From Bugula neritina (taxonomy: Eukaryota > Bryozoa > Gymnolaemata > Cheilostomatida > Bugulidae), in assembly GCA_964035545.1 (NCBI GenBank), contig OZ037770.1, forward strand, positions 9,186,973 through 9,250,972: a stretch of 64,000 nt of DNA. The letters run 5' to 3'. The position numbers were made by a program, and so were the translations under genes. Below, piece after piece: positions 25,400-39,525 of the stretch (position 1 is the first letter of the stretch; every line of letters begins with the position of its first letter). A model generated the notes under the pieces. It saw only the letters and a program-made list of their open reading frames with translations. It was not told the origin of the DNA and ran no database searches.

Positions 25400-25590
25400 G
25401 GGAACAGCTGTGGTCTAGTTCTTAACGCATAGCCAGTATTTGGCATCTAGCTAGAGGAAACTCAAGGGTATTCAGTCATAACCGCTTTTTGGCACAATTG
25501 AAAGCAACTTCTTAACCAACTTATAAAAAACTCTTTTCATTAGGGGTTTTTACATGAAAGGCAATTATGAACTTAGGTGAGTTTTGTGGT
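25400..25590 (+). mobile_element. tRNA-derived SINE, diverged
   Basis: It starts GGGAACAGCTGTGGTCTAG, matching the head of the well-preserved copy at 57.65 kb. The box B region is decayed. The 3' half (CTTTTCATTAGGGGTTTTTA) is recognisable. Confidence 0.55.
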
Positions 25591-26689
25591 ATTTTAGATG
25601 ACTTGCTTTATTTAGTTTCTACATATCTCCTCCACTGAACCAAACTAAAAAAATGGTCACTTACAGCATTAAGTGAAAGTATAATTTCCACTATAAATTT
25701 TGATACTCAAAACTGTAACATAGAAAGTGCATATCCCACTACTTTAAACTAGCAGTAATTAGGAGCTAATGGTGTTGTATCAGGATTTTTAAGTTAGTTA
25801 CAGTTGTCTTCCTTTATTGTTGCGTGTATGAAGATTGCACAACTCTGAAACCAACATGGATATTAGATTTAGTGTGCGTGTGGCCTGTGTGAGTGTTGCA
25901 GATATAAAACCGAGTGTGTAGGAGAGAGATTGGGAAGATTGAGTGACTTGAGTGATTGAATATTGTGGAAAAAAGAGAATAGGTGCATTTGAGTATAATA
26001 GAGTGTGTTAGGGTGTAGCCCAGGATCCTAGACTGTGGAGCACCACCAGATGAATATCCTAACCCAGAGTCCTAACTCTACCCCCTACCGACTGACCGTA
26101 GCTGTGAAATTATCTCGCAAGTCAAGCAACCCGTCTCTGAGCTAACCCAAAGGCTACAAAATATATATTATTAGGTGAGTTTGAAATAACTCTAAACTGC
26201 AGAGCCCCACCATAACAATGGTTTTACTTTATGTAAATGTAGGTGCATAATGTAAGTACTAACAATAGTAGTACTAGTTAGTCAATGCTCCTAAAAACTT
26301 GAGTTTAAGTCTATAAACATATGACAAACGATTGTCTACAGATATGGCATGATAGAATGTCATTAATATTCATATTGATATTGTGATTGTTATCGTGATC
26401 AAATAAACTTCATGTAATTTTAATTATTGTTATCAATAATAATTTTAATTAAAATTATGCACATTGTTATTATGATTAACAGTATCATTACATCAGTAAC
26501 TCAATCTGGCTCTGCTGTAGTATCTAAAATGATTGTGGCAAGCGTTAAAAAATACACCCAAGCGCTTTAACAAATTTAGTTCAACTTCAGGAGAGTTTTA
26601 ATTTTTAGATTCAGTTTCACGAATCACTTTAGTTTTCGTATTATTTTATGAATGACATCCTGACGGTTATAATGCTAATTAGAATTTAG

Positions 26690-27005
26690 TAAGAAACTAA
26701 CCTAAGTTTTTTCCACGTTTCCAATTCAACACACTCCAAGTTTTAACGACTTTCCAAGAAGAATCTGTATTTTGGGCAAGAACTCCAAGTCCAAAGACAG
26801 CTTGCAATCACAGTAGAACTTTCCGGAACAAGACAACGCCTTGTTCGGAAGTGACGTACATCTAGCGCATTATCTCTTTATTAGGGTTACCCCCTCTTGT
26901 TTCGACAAAACACTACGGAACTGGACCAAATACTCACACAGCTGTTGGCTGTCATCACACTGACACGGAGACATTGTTATGTATAGGGTCACGTGACCAA
27001 GCAGA
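26690..27005 (-). promoter_or_regulatory. Promoter-like block upstream of TRIM copy C
   Basis: Third copy of the block. It has the shared CTCCAAGTCC, CAGCTTGCAATC and TTCGGAAGTGACGT stretches and the CCCCTCTTGTTT stretch. The CRE-like palindrome is reduced to a half site (TGACGTAC at 26852-26859). If the site matters, copy C should be regulated differently from copy A. Confidence 0.45.
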
Positions 27006-27132
27006 CTGGAGTTCAATGCAGGTAAGGTACAAATAGTTGTGTTCTTTGCTGCAAGCCACCATAAATATAAGAAGATTCATGCATGCTATGCTTCTTAGCC
27101 AGTTTTTCATAACATGTCAGTCCGAGGACCGA

Positions 27133-27133
27133 C

Positions 27134-27210
<77 letters not shown>

Positions 27211-27222
27211 TATATATATATT
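27133..27222. repeat. (TA)n / (CA)n microsatellite
   Basis: An almost pure TA tract of about 60 bp is followed by a short CA tract and more TA. The tyrosine/isoleucine-rich open frames over it are artefacts. Confidence 0.9.
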
Positions 27223-28660
27223 GAAATAGATATATTATATCTTTCCTACTGAAAGCGCCAATAATTGACATGTCTCATTTATTGTTTGTTTGTTTGATAG
27301 TTAGAAGTAAACAATTTACTCATGTTAGAAGATTTGCGTTACCATATTAAACACACCTGACATCTAATCATGATTAAACTATGAATAAAACATCTTATGC
27401 ATTGTTTAGTACAATAACAATAGATTTTCACTTTTCAATAGTCATAATATACTGGAGCATTGTTCCTATTGGAATATAATTTAGATTTCAAACTAATTAA
27501 TATGAATAATGCAATATATGTTATCTCCAATATCAATTAGTTTACCAATGGTAGTTGATATATTGTTAACATTTCCCTCGTATTTTTCTAACACTAAAAC
27601 TTGGAGATATTTCCGGAATGCCTTGGAGAAAAGACCCAAATTCTACAAATTTAAAAACTTGTGAATTTCATCAGAACAATGGTACTACATTCAAAATGGA
27701 AGAGATTAGTGATAAAATGAAACAAGTAAAGTAATACATAATAGAATAACCTGCCACTTTATTATATTAAAATATGGAACATATTAAATTATAATCACAA
27801 TCTAGAGTTTATGTATTTAAATCCATATATTACGTAATTAGATACAAATTTTTTGAAGGAACCAGAAATGTTCAAAGAGGTAACACCAATTGTGTGCTTA
27901 AGACAGTACACAGAACATGAATATCAAAGAATAAAGAAAATATTACATAAATTGCATATTAGAAAGAACATAGAAATTTTGAAACAATGATTTAGTCATA
28001 TATCAGTATTAAAAGAAAATCGACTCTACAAATCAAGCATTTTCGAAATATCATTAATGGGACAAACAAATTCTGGATACTTTCCTAGTGGAGGTACAGA
28101 GTATTCTCTGCAATCTGTTTACTTGTAATCAATTTAAACAGTTGAAACGGCATCACATGTCATGTAGAAAATTTATAACATATAGTTTTAAAAAAGCTAG
28201 CAGAGATCAGAAACTCGGGATGTTGAAGTCTACAACCTAACTTGAGGATAAATAGAAGTTAAGAAGTAATTATCAGGAAAATTTAGGTTCAACTACACAT
28301 CATTCATTCTACTACAATCTATTCTTACATAATGTACCCTAAATCAAAATTTGCTAGTAAAATTATTAGTGGCTTTTATCTTTTGGACGACTACAACGAA
28401 TATGAAAAAAGAGACACTACAAGAAATATTGTGTGAAAAATAATTACAAAACCCTTTTACCAGGAGAAGCCTAAATTATACTAAAATAGCAAAAATTTAT
28501 AAAATAGCTGAGCCAACTAAAGAATAGGAGCTTTGGCACAGAGCCAACTAGATCACAGTGGCAGTTAAACCACACTGGCAATATGATAACACTGTTAGTT
28601 AACTGGTACTCAAAGCAAACCATTGCTCTATCTCAGCGCTGAAATTGACTAAATGTCTTT

Positions 28661-31600
28661 TCAAAGAAACTTCTTGAGGTACTGAGAGCTGATCCTGGTA
28701 CGGTTCTTCAGCATGTACTCCTTACCACCACAGGCCCTCCACTGACTCTCAAAGTCAGCTGGCAGCACTTCAGCTCCTCGCTTCCTCGTCAGCCCAGTTT
28801 CTGCGAGAGACAGCTCGCACATCTGCAGGTCGTCTACGCCTAGAACACAGGCTAAGAGTAGAGCAAAATCTTGTATAGACTCTGTGCAGAGCTACAGTAT
28901 GATATCTATTTGTGTAGTAAAACATGGCTGTTTATTAACAAGAGGCAAGTGCAGTAGTGGAGAAATTGAGACAAGCCTGTGTTCTAGATTAGAAATGTAG
29001 CAAAAGAAGTTATGTTCTTTTGAGATTTTTAACCAAAATTTATTAAGAAAATTGAAGAACTTGGACTAATAAAACTTTTCCACTGCTGAACCTAAATAAT
29101 CAATAAATACCAGATACAGTGGTATAACATCACCACCTACACATGACACACTGAATGTACACTAAAGTCTGCTAGTATGGTTTCGACATTGTGCTGCTAT
29201 GATTATTAGTAATACCGTATTACAACATTTAACATGTACTATACAGTATTATAACTTGTACTTACAGCCCACACAGAGCTGATTGCAATACGATATTACC
29301 AGCACCTGTAATACAACTGTCTACCCTAATTATATATTACTAAAGTAAGCAGTGTAATGAGAGGGTAATAGTGGACTTCTGAGTAAGGGCGTGAACTTAC
29401 CGGAAAGAAGCAAAACAGGATGTTTATCAGGATGTAGTTCCAGTTGCCTAGCAATCCACTGACCATCGAAATGAGCGTACCACCAGCCTGCATATTAGTT
29501 ATAGAGATCAATGGATGCACACTGAACAGAAGTAACTGTTAACTGTAGACAATAATAAGCTACTTGGATCACAAAATGCATGTCTTACCAAATATTGAAC
29601 AACTGAAATAATTACATTAGTGAAATACAAGCTACTCAGTTGATTCCACGTATTTCTATCAGTATATATTTTATATTTTTGCAAATAAAACTAAAAAAAC
29701 AGTTCTAAATACGAAAAAATATGCCTCCTAGATGAGCCATTGTTGAATCAAACTATACGCAACTCTAGCTGCATTTCATACAACCCAGACTGAGCAACAA
29801 TGAACAATATATCAACTAACAGGAGACTCACCCTTATTCTGGTATCCGCCATCTTGGTTTCTATCAGATGGTCGGATGAAAGGAATACGAAAGAATCTCT
29901 GCTTTGGCTCGTCATCGTCATCCTCTGCGATACCCAAATGCATGGCAGCTTCACCTACACACAGTGCAGTAGAGGGATACTATATAATACCTCATCAGTA
30001 ACAGTGTGTAGAGTAGTGGGGACAATAATATGTACCATAGTAAGCACAAAGTTTTCATCTATGTATAGGGTATGCAATAATAAGTACAAGGTATGCATCA
30101 GTAAGTACAGCGTATATAATAGTAATTAAAATGTATATATCTACGTAAAGGGTATACAATAGCATGTACAAGGTGTATGCAATAGTAAGTACAACGTATT
30201 ACCAGCATGCACAACATCCTGAGGGGCCCTCTGCTCTTCAGTCTCCATCTTGTTTTTATTCTTTGTCTTCCACGCGTGATAAACTTTCAGTCTGCGGTGA
30301 AACTCCTCTTTACACGCATCCAGCAGCTCCATGTCTACAGAGTAACACACAAGACTTACTAACTTCATCTCTTTTTATTTGACCTCAACATGACCACTGA
30401 CATCTAGAGAGACTATGACTATCCACAGGAAGTGCTACTAACGACATCTAAGAGACTATGACTCACCACAGGAAGTACTACCAATGACATCTATAGAGAC
30501 TATAACTCACCACATGAAGTGTTACCAATGACATCTATAAAGACTATGACTCACCGCAGGAAGTGTTACCTATGACATCTAGAGAGACTATAACTCACCA
30601 CATGAAGTGTTACCAATGACATCTATAAAGACTATGACTCACCGCAGGAAGTGCTACCTATGACATCTAGAGAGACTATAACTCACCACATGAAGTGTTA
30701 CCAATGACATCTATAAAGACTATGACTCACCGCAGGAAGTGTTACCTATGACATCTAGAGAGACTATAACTCACCACATGAAGTGTTACCAATGACATCT
30801 ATAAAGACTATGACTCACCGCAGGAAGTGTTACCTATGACATCTAGAGAGACTATAACTCACCACATGAAGTGTTACCAATGACATCTATAAAGACTATG
30901 ACTCACCGCAGGAAGTGTTACCTATGACATCTAGAGAGACTATAACTCACCACATGAAGTGTTACCAATGACATCTATAAAGACTATGACTCACCGCAGG
31001 AAGTGCTACCTATGACATCTAGAGAGACTATAACTCACCACATGAAGTGTTACCAATGACATCTATAAAGACTATGACTCACCGCAGGAAGTGTTACCTA
31101 TGACATCTAGAGAGACTATAACTCACCACATGAAGTGTTACCAATGACATCTATAAAGACTATGACTCACCGCAGGAAGTGCTACCTATGACATCTAGAG
31201 AGACTATAACTCACCACATGAAGTGTTACCAATGACATCTATAAAGACTATGACTCACCGCAGGAAGTGTTACCTATGACATCTAGAGAGACTATAACTC
31301 ACCACATGAAGTGTTACCAATGACATCTAGAAAAACTATGACTCACCGCAGGAAGTGTTGATGGTGTCCCGGAGGTCAGCATATTTCCACGTTGACAGGT
31401 CGTGTTTCTTGAGAGACGGCCGTTTCACAGCTCCACTGGCTCTGCATTACAAAGCACAAAACTGATGACTATATACAATATGTCCGCCTTTGGACGTCAG
31501 ACTACTGAGCAGGCGAACACACTAACCGTGTGGAATCACATGGATCTACTCAGACAGGGATATACACACAAGTAATAATTGAAATCTATGCTCTATGATA

Positions 31601-34600
31601 TTTAAATAAAAGAAATTTCTTTATTACTATTACTACTTATTTATTATTAATTACTAATTAATTGGTATTGTATTTCTATTAATTTTATTTTAATTATTAA
31701 TTTTATCATTAATTGCTAATTAAATAATTATTAATCACTACTTATTTATTATTACTTACTTTACTTATTATTATTAAAACTAAAACATTCTACAACCAAA
31801 TCAACTATCAGCGGAAAGATGATCAACTGAACAGCAACCAGTTTGACTGACACAGCGTATATACATACGGTGTTGGGGCCGGAAGTGAAACATCTTCAAC
31901 TTGATCTTGATCTTCTTGAGCCAGTCGCAGAGCCAGCTCACGATCTCTGCGTTCCTGCTCTATAGCCTGACGACGCCTCTCCGTATCTTCCTGTTCAGCC
32001 GCCAGCTCAGAAGCTAACTTCTCCTAAACACAGCAGAACATTTCAAAGGTAGAGCTCATCCAACTAGTATGGAAAGAACTAACAATATAGTGCTAGGAAG
32101 TAACGGTATGCGCCAGTAACTGGCTATACAATGTAGCATCTGTCATAGTAGTAGAATATCACCAGGTGAACATGATATATTGAGAGATGAGTCACCAGCC
32201 CTCCACTGCTAGCTCGTAATGCATACAGTAGAGGAAAGATATTTATTTCAAGGCTGAAAGTAAGCAGTAATTTGAAGAAGATTGTGGAGTAATTAGCAGA
32301 AAATTAAAGTTTTTATACTGCACATGTGAACATGAGAAAAGTGTACGCTAGCATTTATAGGCACATTGAATATTATAATAGCATATCTAAGTGTGAATCA
32401 AAAGCTGGTACTAAATGTGTATTAAAAATCATTTGATATGAGCAATTCGTGAATCTGACACATAAATTAATGTAATAACAATTTCGCCACCACTACTAGG
32501 GTGGGATTATGGTGGTTTCCCATAATTTTGTTTCTGTTAATATTGAGGTGGCAATCACAATACTATACTATAACTGTAATAGTTACGAGTATTACATTAT
32601 TTTACAGATTTGCAGATTGAATCATATATAGATGATTTACATATATTGGCAATGAGTAGCCCAGAAGTGCTATTACCTTATTCAGCAGCTAAAAGAGAAA
32701 GACCGTAATCTTCAACAACATAAAAAGAATATGCAAGTGTATTTGGTATATTAGATTTTAATTTTGCTGATTACTAAAATTTAGTTATAATTTCATTTGT
32801 AGTCACTTAGTTTTTAAATTACATTGGTATTTCACTATATCTATATTGACCGTCACATGAGACTAGTGATATTACATGCAATATAGATACTTGATGTTCT
32901 AATATAATTAATAGAGATACTTAAATCAATAATATAAAGTAATATAACTCAAGCTATGAGAATGAGAGTTGTCCTCCCATCATTACAAAAACTTACAGCA
33001 GCCTTTCTATCTTCTTCCTCTTGAATTTTTCTTTTCTCTTCCTCAGCCTTTCTCTGAGCTTCCAGTTCCATTCGTCTGCAAGAATTAGGTCACATGTACC
33101 AACTACTATTTACACTGACAAGAACCAGTAACACACATCTCAATAATAACACAGATATCCCCAGTTTCACATTGCCGAATAGACAGATATATCAACAGTA
33201 TCTGCGAATAAATATCTCGATAGTATTTGATTAAAAATATATGCATACATGTTCAAAACGTGCTCATTCACAAAAAATCAACAACTAAACCGTAACAATT
33301 CAAATCATTACATTTGCACCAGAAAACCTCTCTGAAGTTCAAGTGATGTCAATATGAAAAACAAGTTTTTAAGACCTGAAAGGTGTGGCTTGCATTTCTA
33401 GATTAGCCAATAATAACTCACTGAATTCGCCGGAGCTCCTCCTCCTTTCTTGCCTTTTCCTCCGCCTCCTTCTTTAGCCGCTCTCGTTCCATCTCCTCCT
33501 GTATCTTGCGCAATCTCTCTTTTTCCTCGTTCATTCTCTGCTCCTCCACCATCTTGGAAACAGCCTGGATCTGAGAGTTGACCTGAGCCAGCAGCGCGTT
33601 GTACTCACTGTCAATCTGCTCTCTGCTCATTGGCTGAACCTAAACACATGATATTCTAAAAATACTTTAGAGGCAATTTAATGCATGTGGCTGTTGAGAA
33701 TTACAATTAGCTGATAATTTATAGGATTACTACAAAATTAATTTCCAATGTTGATAGGAAATTCATATTATTCCAGATTCATATCAATGATGAATTGCAT
33801 GATCAACCTTAGTCTATACTACAACAAAGTATACTACACACCACACTACACTACACAGCACACTACAATACACAGCACACTACACTACAGAAAACAGAAC
33901 ATAATACAGTACACTACTGAGTACACTACACAGTACAAGAAACACTAGTGACAGAGTCAGCCCCTTTTATATATAGATCCAAGATTTATATAACATGTTA
34001 TAACATGTACATAAACTATTAACGAGTTTCAACCACCCACTCTCTCAGACCATCACAACATAGACTCACATATAACATTCGCCAGTTTAATATTCTCCCA
34101 GGGGTTTCTAACGAAAAAAAACCTTAGCCTTAAAAACTTTCCCACAACCCACCAGGTATGAGACCCACCTTGATTTTCTGTATAGTAGCGTTGATAAGGG
34201 CCGTCAGTTGTTGGCACTTGGCTTTAGCAGAATCCTTGTTCTTCTTCAACTTGTTGATGATGGAGTCCATCTGTACCAGCTCTTTATGCAGCGTCCTCAC
34301 CTTCTGTATGCCTTTGTACCTGGTAATAGATAGTCAACACTTAGCATGGGGTACATGGTAAGCAAAGACAACTCCAATAAACTTGAGTATAATAATCATA
34401 TATGGCTTTGATACTATTACGATTATTACTGTTACTGTCACTATTATTGGGACTGTTATTATGACTATTACTACCATTATTACTTTTACTGTTACTACTA
34501 TCACCACCACTACTACCACTGCCCACCACCACCACTACTACCACCACCACCACTACTACCACTACTACTACCACTACTACTACCACTACTACCACCACTA

Positions 34601-34722
34601 CTACTACCACTATTACTACCACCACTACTACTACCACCACTACTACCACTCCTACTGCTGCTACTACTACTGCTGCTACTGCTACTACTACTGCTGCTGC
34701 TGCTACTACTACTACTACTGCA

Positions 34723-34767
<45 letters not shown>

Positions 34768-37700
34768 GCTACTAATACTACTACTACTACACTACTACTA
34801 TCACCATGACAACCAGCACTCACTTGGGTCGAAGTCTCTTTTTAGTTATCCACATCTTCACAGTTTTCTGTATTTTAATCAGCATTTCTCTTCTCCACTC
34901 AATTTTCTTCCTCACTATAAACAGATGAGTGCAAACAAAGCCTATCAGAAAATGCTGTACTGCTAAAATACTATTGAAATTGAAAATACTGCATTTGAAC
35001 TGATATACACCATCGACTACTGCAACCTTGTGTTTTACAATACGTGTGTATTTATTCTGAATACACATGAAGATGTACAGCAGAGGGCAAAAGAGAGGGA
35101 GTTTGAAAAGTACCAGTTCTATAGAAATAAAAAGTTACACTGTGACAGCTGTAGCATTTATCCCAGTTGAATGTAAAAGCAACTGATCTTAGCTTGAATA
35201 GCAAGTATTGACGTCTGCAGGAAGAGTGCAAGTACTTATTTTGTATGATGGTATAACTAGAAGTAATCGAGTTGCCATAAGGTGGAGGTTACCATCAGCA
35301 CCACCAGCTTACAGTGAAACGTAGCAACGCGAAGTCGACACACTAAGAATTCGACACACTGAAAATTCGACACAATGAAAACTCGATACACTGAAAACTC
35401 GATACAATACATACATTTGATGACAGACCAGGCGCCATACTGAGCCTTCTTAAACCGAGATCTGATGAGCCAGACCTTGACCTTCTCAACCAACTTAGCC
35501 AAGTTCTCCGGGTCAGATTTCATCATCTGATCGAACTCGGCAAATTTGCCGGCTCGGAAAAACACTTTCGTCATCCCGAACTTGAAGTCATGTTCATTCA
35601 GTCCAAGGGCTTTGAAGAGTGCCTAACAATGCACGTGGAGTGTTTGTACAGATCAGACATAGTGGTTCAAATAAATTTGTACCACTTTTCACGTATGAGT
35701 GAGATTAAGGTTCTGTAATTATTGGTAACAATTACACCCACACACACCTTTCAACTGCCTTTGATATGAAAATATAATTGATTATCTTTACATCTTTTGG
35801 TGTGTGGCGGTATGTAGTGCGGTGGTATGTAGTGTGGTGGTATGTAGTGTAGTGGTATGTAGTGTGGTGGTATGTAGTGTACAGTATGTAGTATGTAGTG
35901 TGGTGGTATGTAGTGTGGTGGTATGTAGTGTGGTGGTATGTAGTGTCGTAGTATGTAGTGTGGTGGTATGTAGTGTGGTGGTATGTAGTGTGGTGGTATG
36001 TAGTGTGGTGGTATGTAGTGTGGTGGTATGTAGTGTGGTGGTATGTAGTGTGTAGTATGTAGTGTGGTAGTAAGTAGTGTGGTGGTATGTAGTGTGGTGG
36101 TATGTAGTGTCGTAGTATGTAGTGTAGTGGTATGTAGTGTGGTGGTATGTAGTGTAGTGGTATGTAGTGTGGTGGTATGTAGTGTGGTGGTAAGTAGTGT
36201 GGTGGTATGTAGTGTGGTGGTATGTAGTGTGGTGGTATGTAGTGTGGTGGTATGTAGTGTATAGTATGTAGTGTGGTGGTATGTAGTGTGGTGGTATGTA
36301 GTGTATAGTGTGTAGTGTATAGTATGTAGTGTGGTGGTATGTAGTGTGGTAGTATGTAGTGTGGTGGTATGTAGTGTGGTGGTATGTAGTGTGGTGGTAT
36401 GTAGTGGGGTAGTATGTAGTGTGGTAGTATGTAGTGTGGTACTTAGTATGTAGTGTGTAGTGTGTGACAAGATGGTGCTGACTTGTAACGAATCACATTA
36501 TAGATCTATTAAGTACAACTACTATGAATATAAATGATAACACTGTGAAATCTAGAGTTTAACTGTTTAGCAATAACTATACAAGTATTATATATAGATG
36601 CTGAATATGACAATAATAAGAAAATACATGATTCACACATAGATTTATTAATTATAGTTATCAGGGTTTTTAGTAAGACATGAACTCTAGACTTTACAAC
36701 TACACATTTCCAAAGAGTACAAGAGTGTTATATAGCCTACTGTACCTTACAGAATAACCTGGGATCCAACCGAGCAAGTACGGGGGGAAGGTAGCGCTTA
36801 TACATGTTGTAAAGTTCATTGAATGACGTCCTTGAAGGGAAGCCCTGCTGCATAAGGTCAAGAACATTGTGCATGCCGGCACATTGCAACTGGGAGAGAA
36901 CGTTGGAGCCCTCGAACATGTGATCGGCCATCTTACTGTTGGGTTTGATGCAGCGAATGAAACTCGTTCCCTGAAAGTATGACAAAGCTGCATATCATAA
37001 CAAAAATATTTATAAGAGCCCACAAAATAACATTAATTTACTTTACATTTGAATACAATACCTAATAATATAACCACAAGCACTATTAAAACACAAAGAA
37101 ACACTATAGTTTATAGCAAGGACTAATAACCCATGCATGCTAAAATAAAACATAAAATTGAAGGCAAAAGTTACAATTCTGCTATTGAGTGAACAGTGCT
37201 GAAATAAGGAAAGACAACTTACAAATATGCATATTCATACACAATAAAAATATCATGATATTGAGGGAAGATAACTCGTACGTACCGTTGACTTGAGTTT
37301 CTCTAAAAGCTTTGTCAGCTGAGCTCTGAATTTACTGCCAACGCTGTCAAAATTCAGCTTTCCCGTGGATTTAGCAGAGGATGGGGCGCTGGCAGACTGC
37401 CCCTTACTAAACATGTGCTTCACCAAACCATTTGAACTCTCTGCTACCAGAAACTCCAAATTGTGATGCAACGCATCGTTGTTCTTCTCCAAAAATTGCT
37501 CCTGGATAAAACAAGGGCATCATAGCATCACTGTGAATGAAAAAGAGAGGATAACAGACGTCTGGAATTTATCAGCAGCAAATTTCTTACTTACGGTATT
37601 ATACACGACTCCGCCAGCGAAATGTCTGATCAGAAATCCCTGGTCATCTCTGATTTCTCTGTGTGCCTTCAACTTGGATTTTCTGGGGAGTCCAATACGA

Positions 37701-39472
37701 CGGTGGTTTTTATTCTTGTTGTACACTTCAGAAGTGAAATGGTCATAGGTTGGCCTAGGTAGCTTATGTTCCTCGTCTAAGATGTCAAATATACCAACTC
37801 CCTTCCTCTCTATCAGCTCTGGCGGTACAAGAGAAAACAGGCTAAGTTATATACCGCCCTCATAAACTTAAAAGAGGACACACTACAAAGTCTTACCACA
37901 AGTTAAACCTACTCTTATGACAGGTTACACCTACCTATACAATCAGCATTATCTGTAAACTCAATTCTCTTCACCCCAAGGCCTTCCTTCTCATACATTT
38001 CTTGCTCCTACAAAATTCACACAGGTACAACATTGTGATTTGCCAGTCGCAACATTTTATAGCAAATGACAAAGTTAACTATAACGCAGTATAAAACAGT
38101 GCCTCGACATTCTTAGTAGAGATGATGTGTTGAAATAGGCCAAAATACTGCAAAAATGTTGAAAATCAAATTGATAGTTAATTGTTGTTAAATTTTATAC
38201 GTAATTGGAACATAAACTAACTCAAAAACTGCCCAAAATAGCCTCACATACATATCAACACCACCACTCTTTAATTTACAATACATTTCCTATAAAATGA
38301 TATTGAATATGTTAAATAGTATAAGCCGTTAGCTATTGACTTGTGGAATTATCTCTCAGTGTGGGAACAACTCCAAAATAATCTACTACTTAGTTAAGAA
38401 TTTGAAATAATACAGGGTAGAATGAAAACATAGGTATTAAGTAAAGTGTATAGAGAGAGAGGGTATAGAAAGTAAAACCAAACAGGACAGAGGGGAGATA
38501 GGCGAGATGAGGATATAGAAAATAGAGAGAGTATAGATAGTATATAGAGAGTATATAGAGAGTGTATATAGAGAGTATACAGAGTGTATATAGAGTGTGT
38601 ATAGAGTATATAGAGAGTATATAGAGAGTATACAGAGTGTATACACAGAGTATATAGAGAATGCATAGACTATAGAGAGAGTATATAGAGAGTATACAGA
38701 GTGTGTATAGAGAGTATATAGAGAGTATATAGAGTGTGTATAGAAAATGTAAGCTAAAAAAACTAACCTCTTTCAAGATTCTCTGATTGAAGAACTGCTG
38801 TAACTTCTCATTGCAGTAGTTGATACAGAACTGCTCAAAACTATTGTGCTGAAAGTACTCAAAGCCGGCTATATCCAAGATACCTGCAAGTAAGAAACAG
38901 TAACTACAAGGTAGGCACACATCTATGTCTCCTAAGTGTATCTGGTAGCACCATATGACAGCCAGAGTCTAAACCGCAGCTCCAGTGTAAATATACCATT
39001 TAGAATGTGTGGAAACTTACCAATAAAATTTTTGGAGCTTGAGAATGGCAGGGCTTGGTTGATCCTGGAGACGATGTGGTCAAACACATGACTGTACACT
39101 GACTTAGCTAGAGCATCTCTTGCGGACGCAGCTTCTCCGGTCTTGAGGGGAACCCTGGAGAACACAATAGTAGTGGTATTATTTTTATTATTAGTAGTAG
39201 TAGTAGTAATAGTAGTAGCAGGAGTAACAGTATTAGTAGTAGTAGTAGTAGTAATAATAGTAGTAATAATAACAGTATTAGTAGTAGTAGCAGTAGTAGC
39301 AGTAGTAGCAGTAGTAATAGTAGTAGTAGTACTAGTAGTAGTAGTAGTAGTAGTACTAGTAGTAGTAATACTAGTAGTAGTAGTAGTAGTAGTAGTAGTA
39401 GCAGTAGTAGAGTACTAGTAGTAGTAGTAGTAGCAGTAGTAGAGTACTAGTAGTAGTAGTAGTAGTAGTAGC

Positions 39473-39525
<53 letters not shown>

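Larger units (their letters stand above)
25591..28660. other. Intergenic region between TRIM copy C and myosin VI
   Basis: Apart from the promoter-like block (26.69-27.0 kb) and a TA/CA microsatellite, nothing was recognised. The 27.2-28.6 kb part is AT-rich with short frames only, and should include the myosin VI 3' UTR immediately left of 28,661. Confidence 0.35.

Noticed and set aside
27600-28600. Possible decayed coding sequence (short Lys/Ile-rich frames)
   Set aside because: No motif, splice structure or similarity recognised; consistent with AT-rich intergenic DNA.
30405-31346. CRISPR-like array (regular repeats)
   Set aside because: Units are contiguous with no unique spacers and the context is a eukaryotic intron.
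34341-34823. 160-aa open frame of almost pure valine, and its opposite-strand frames
   Set aside because: Product of an ACT/ACC trinucleotide tract inside a myosin VI intron.
35751-36470. 239-aa frame of LHTTT repeats and complementary VVCSV frames
   Set aside because: A 15-bp satellite keeps every frame open; it is intronic and has no coding context.
38390-38670. Tyr/Leu/Ser-rich frames of 69-90 aa extending from exon 11
   Set aside because: Read-through of the exon into a TATAGAGAG satellite.
39143-39418. Valine-rich frame
   Set aside because: Simple GTA repeat.
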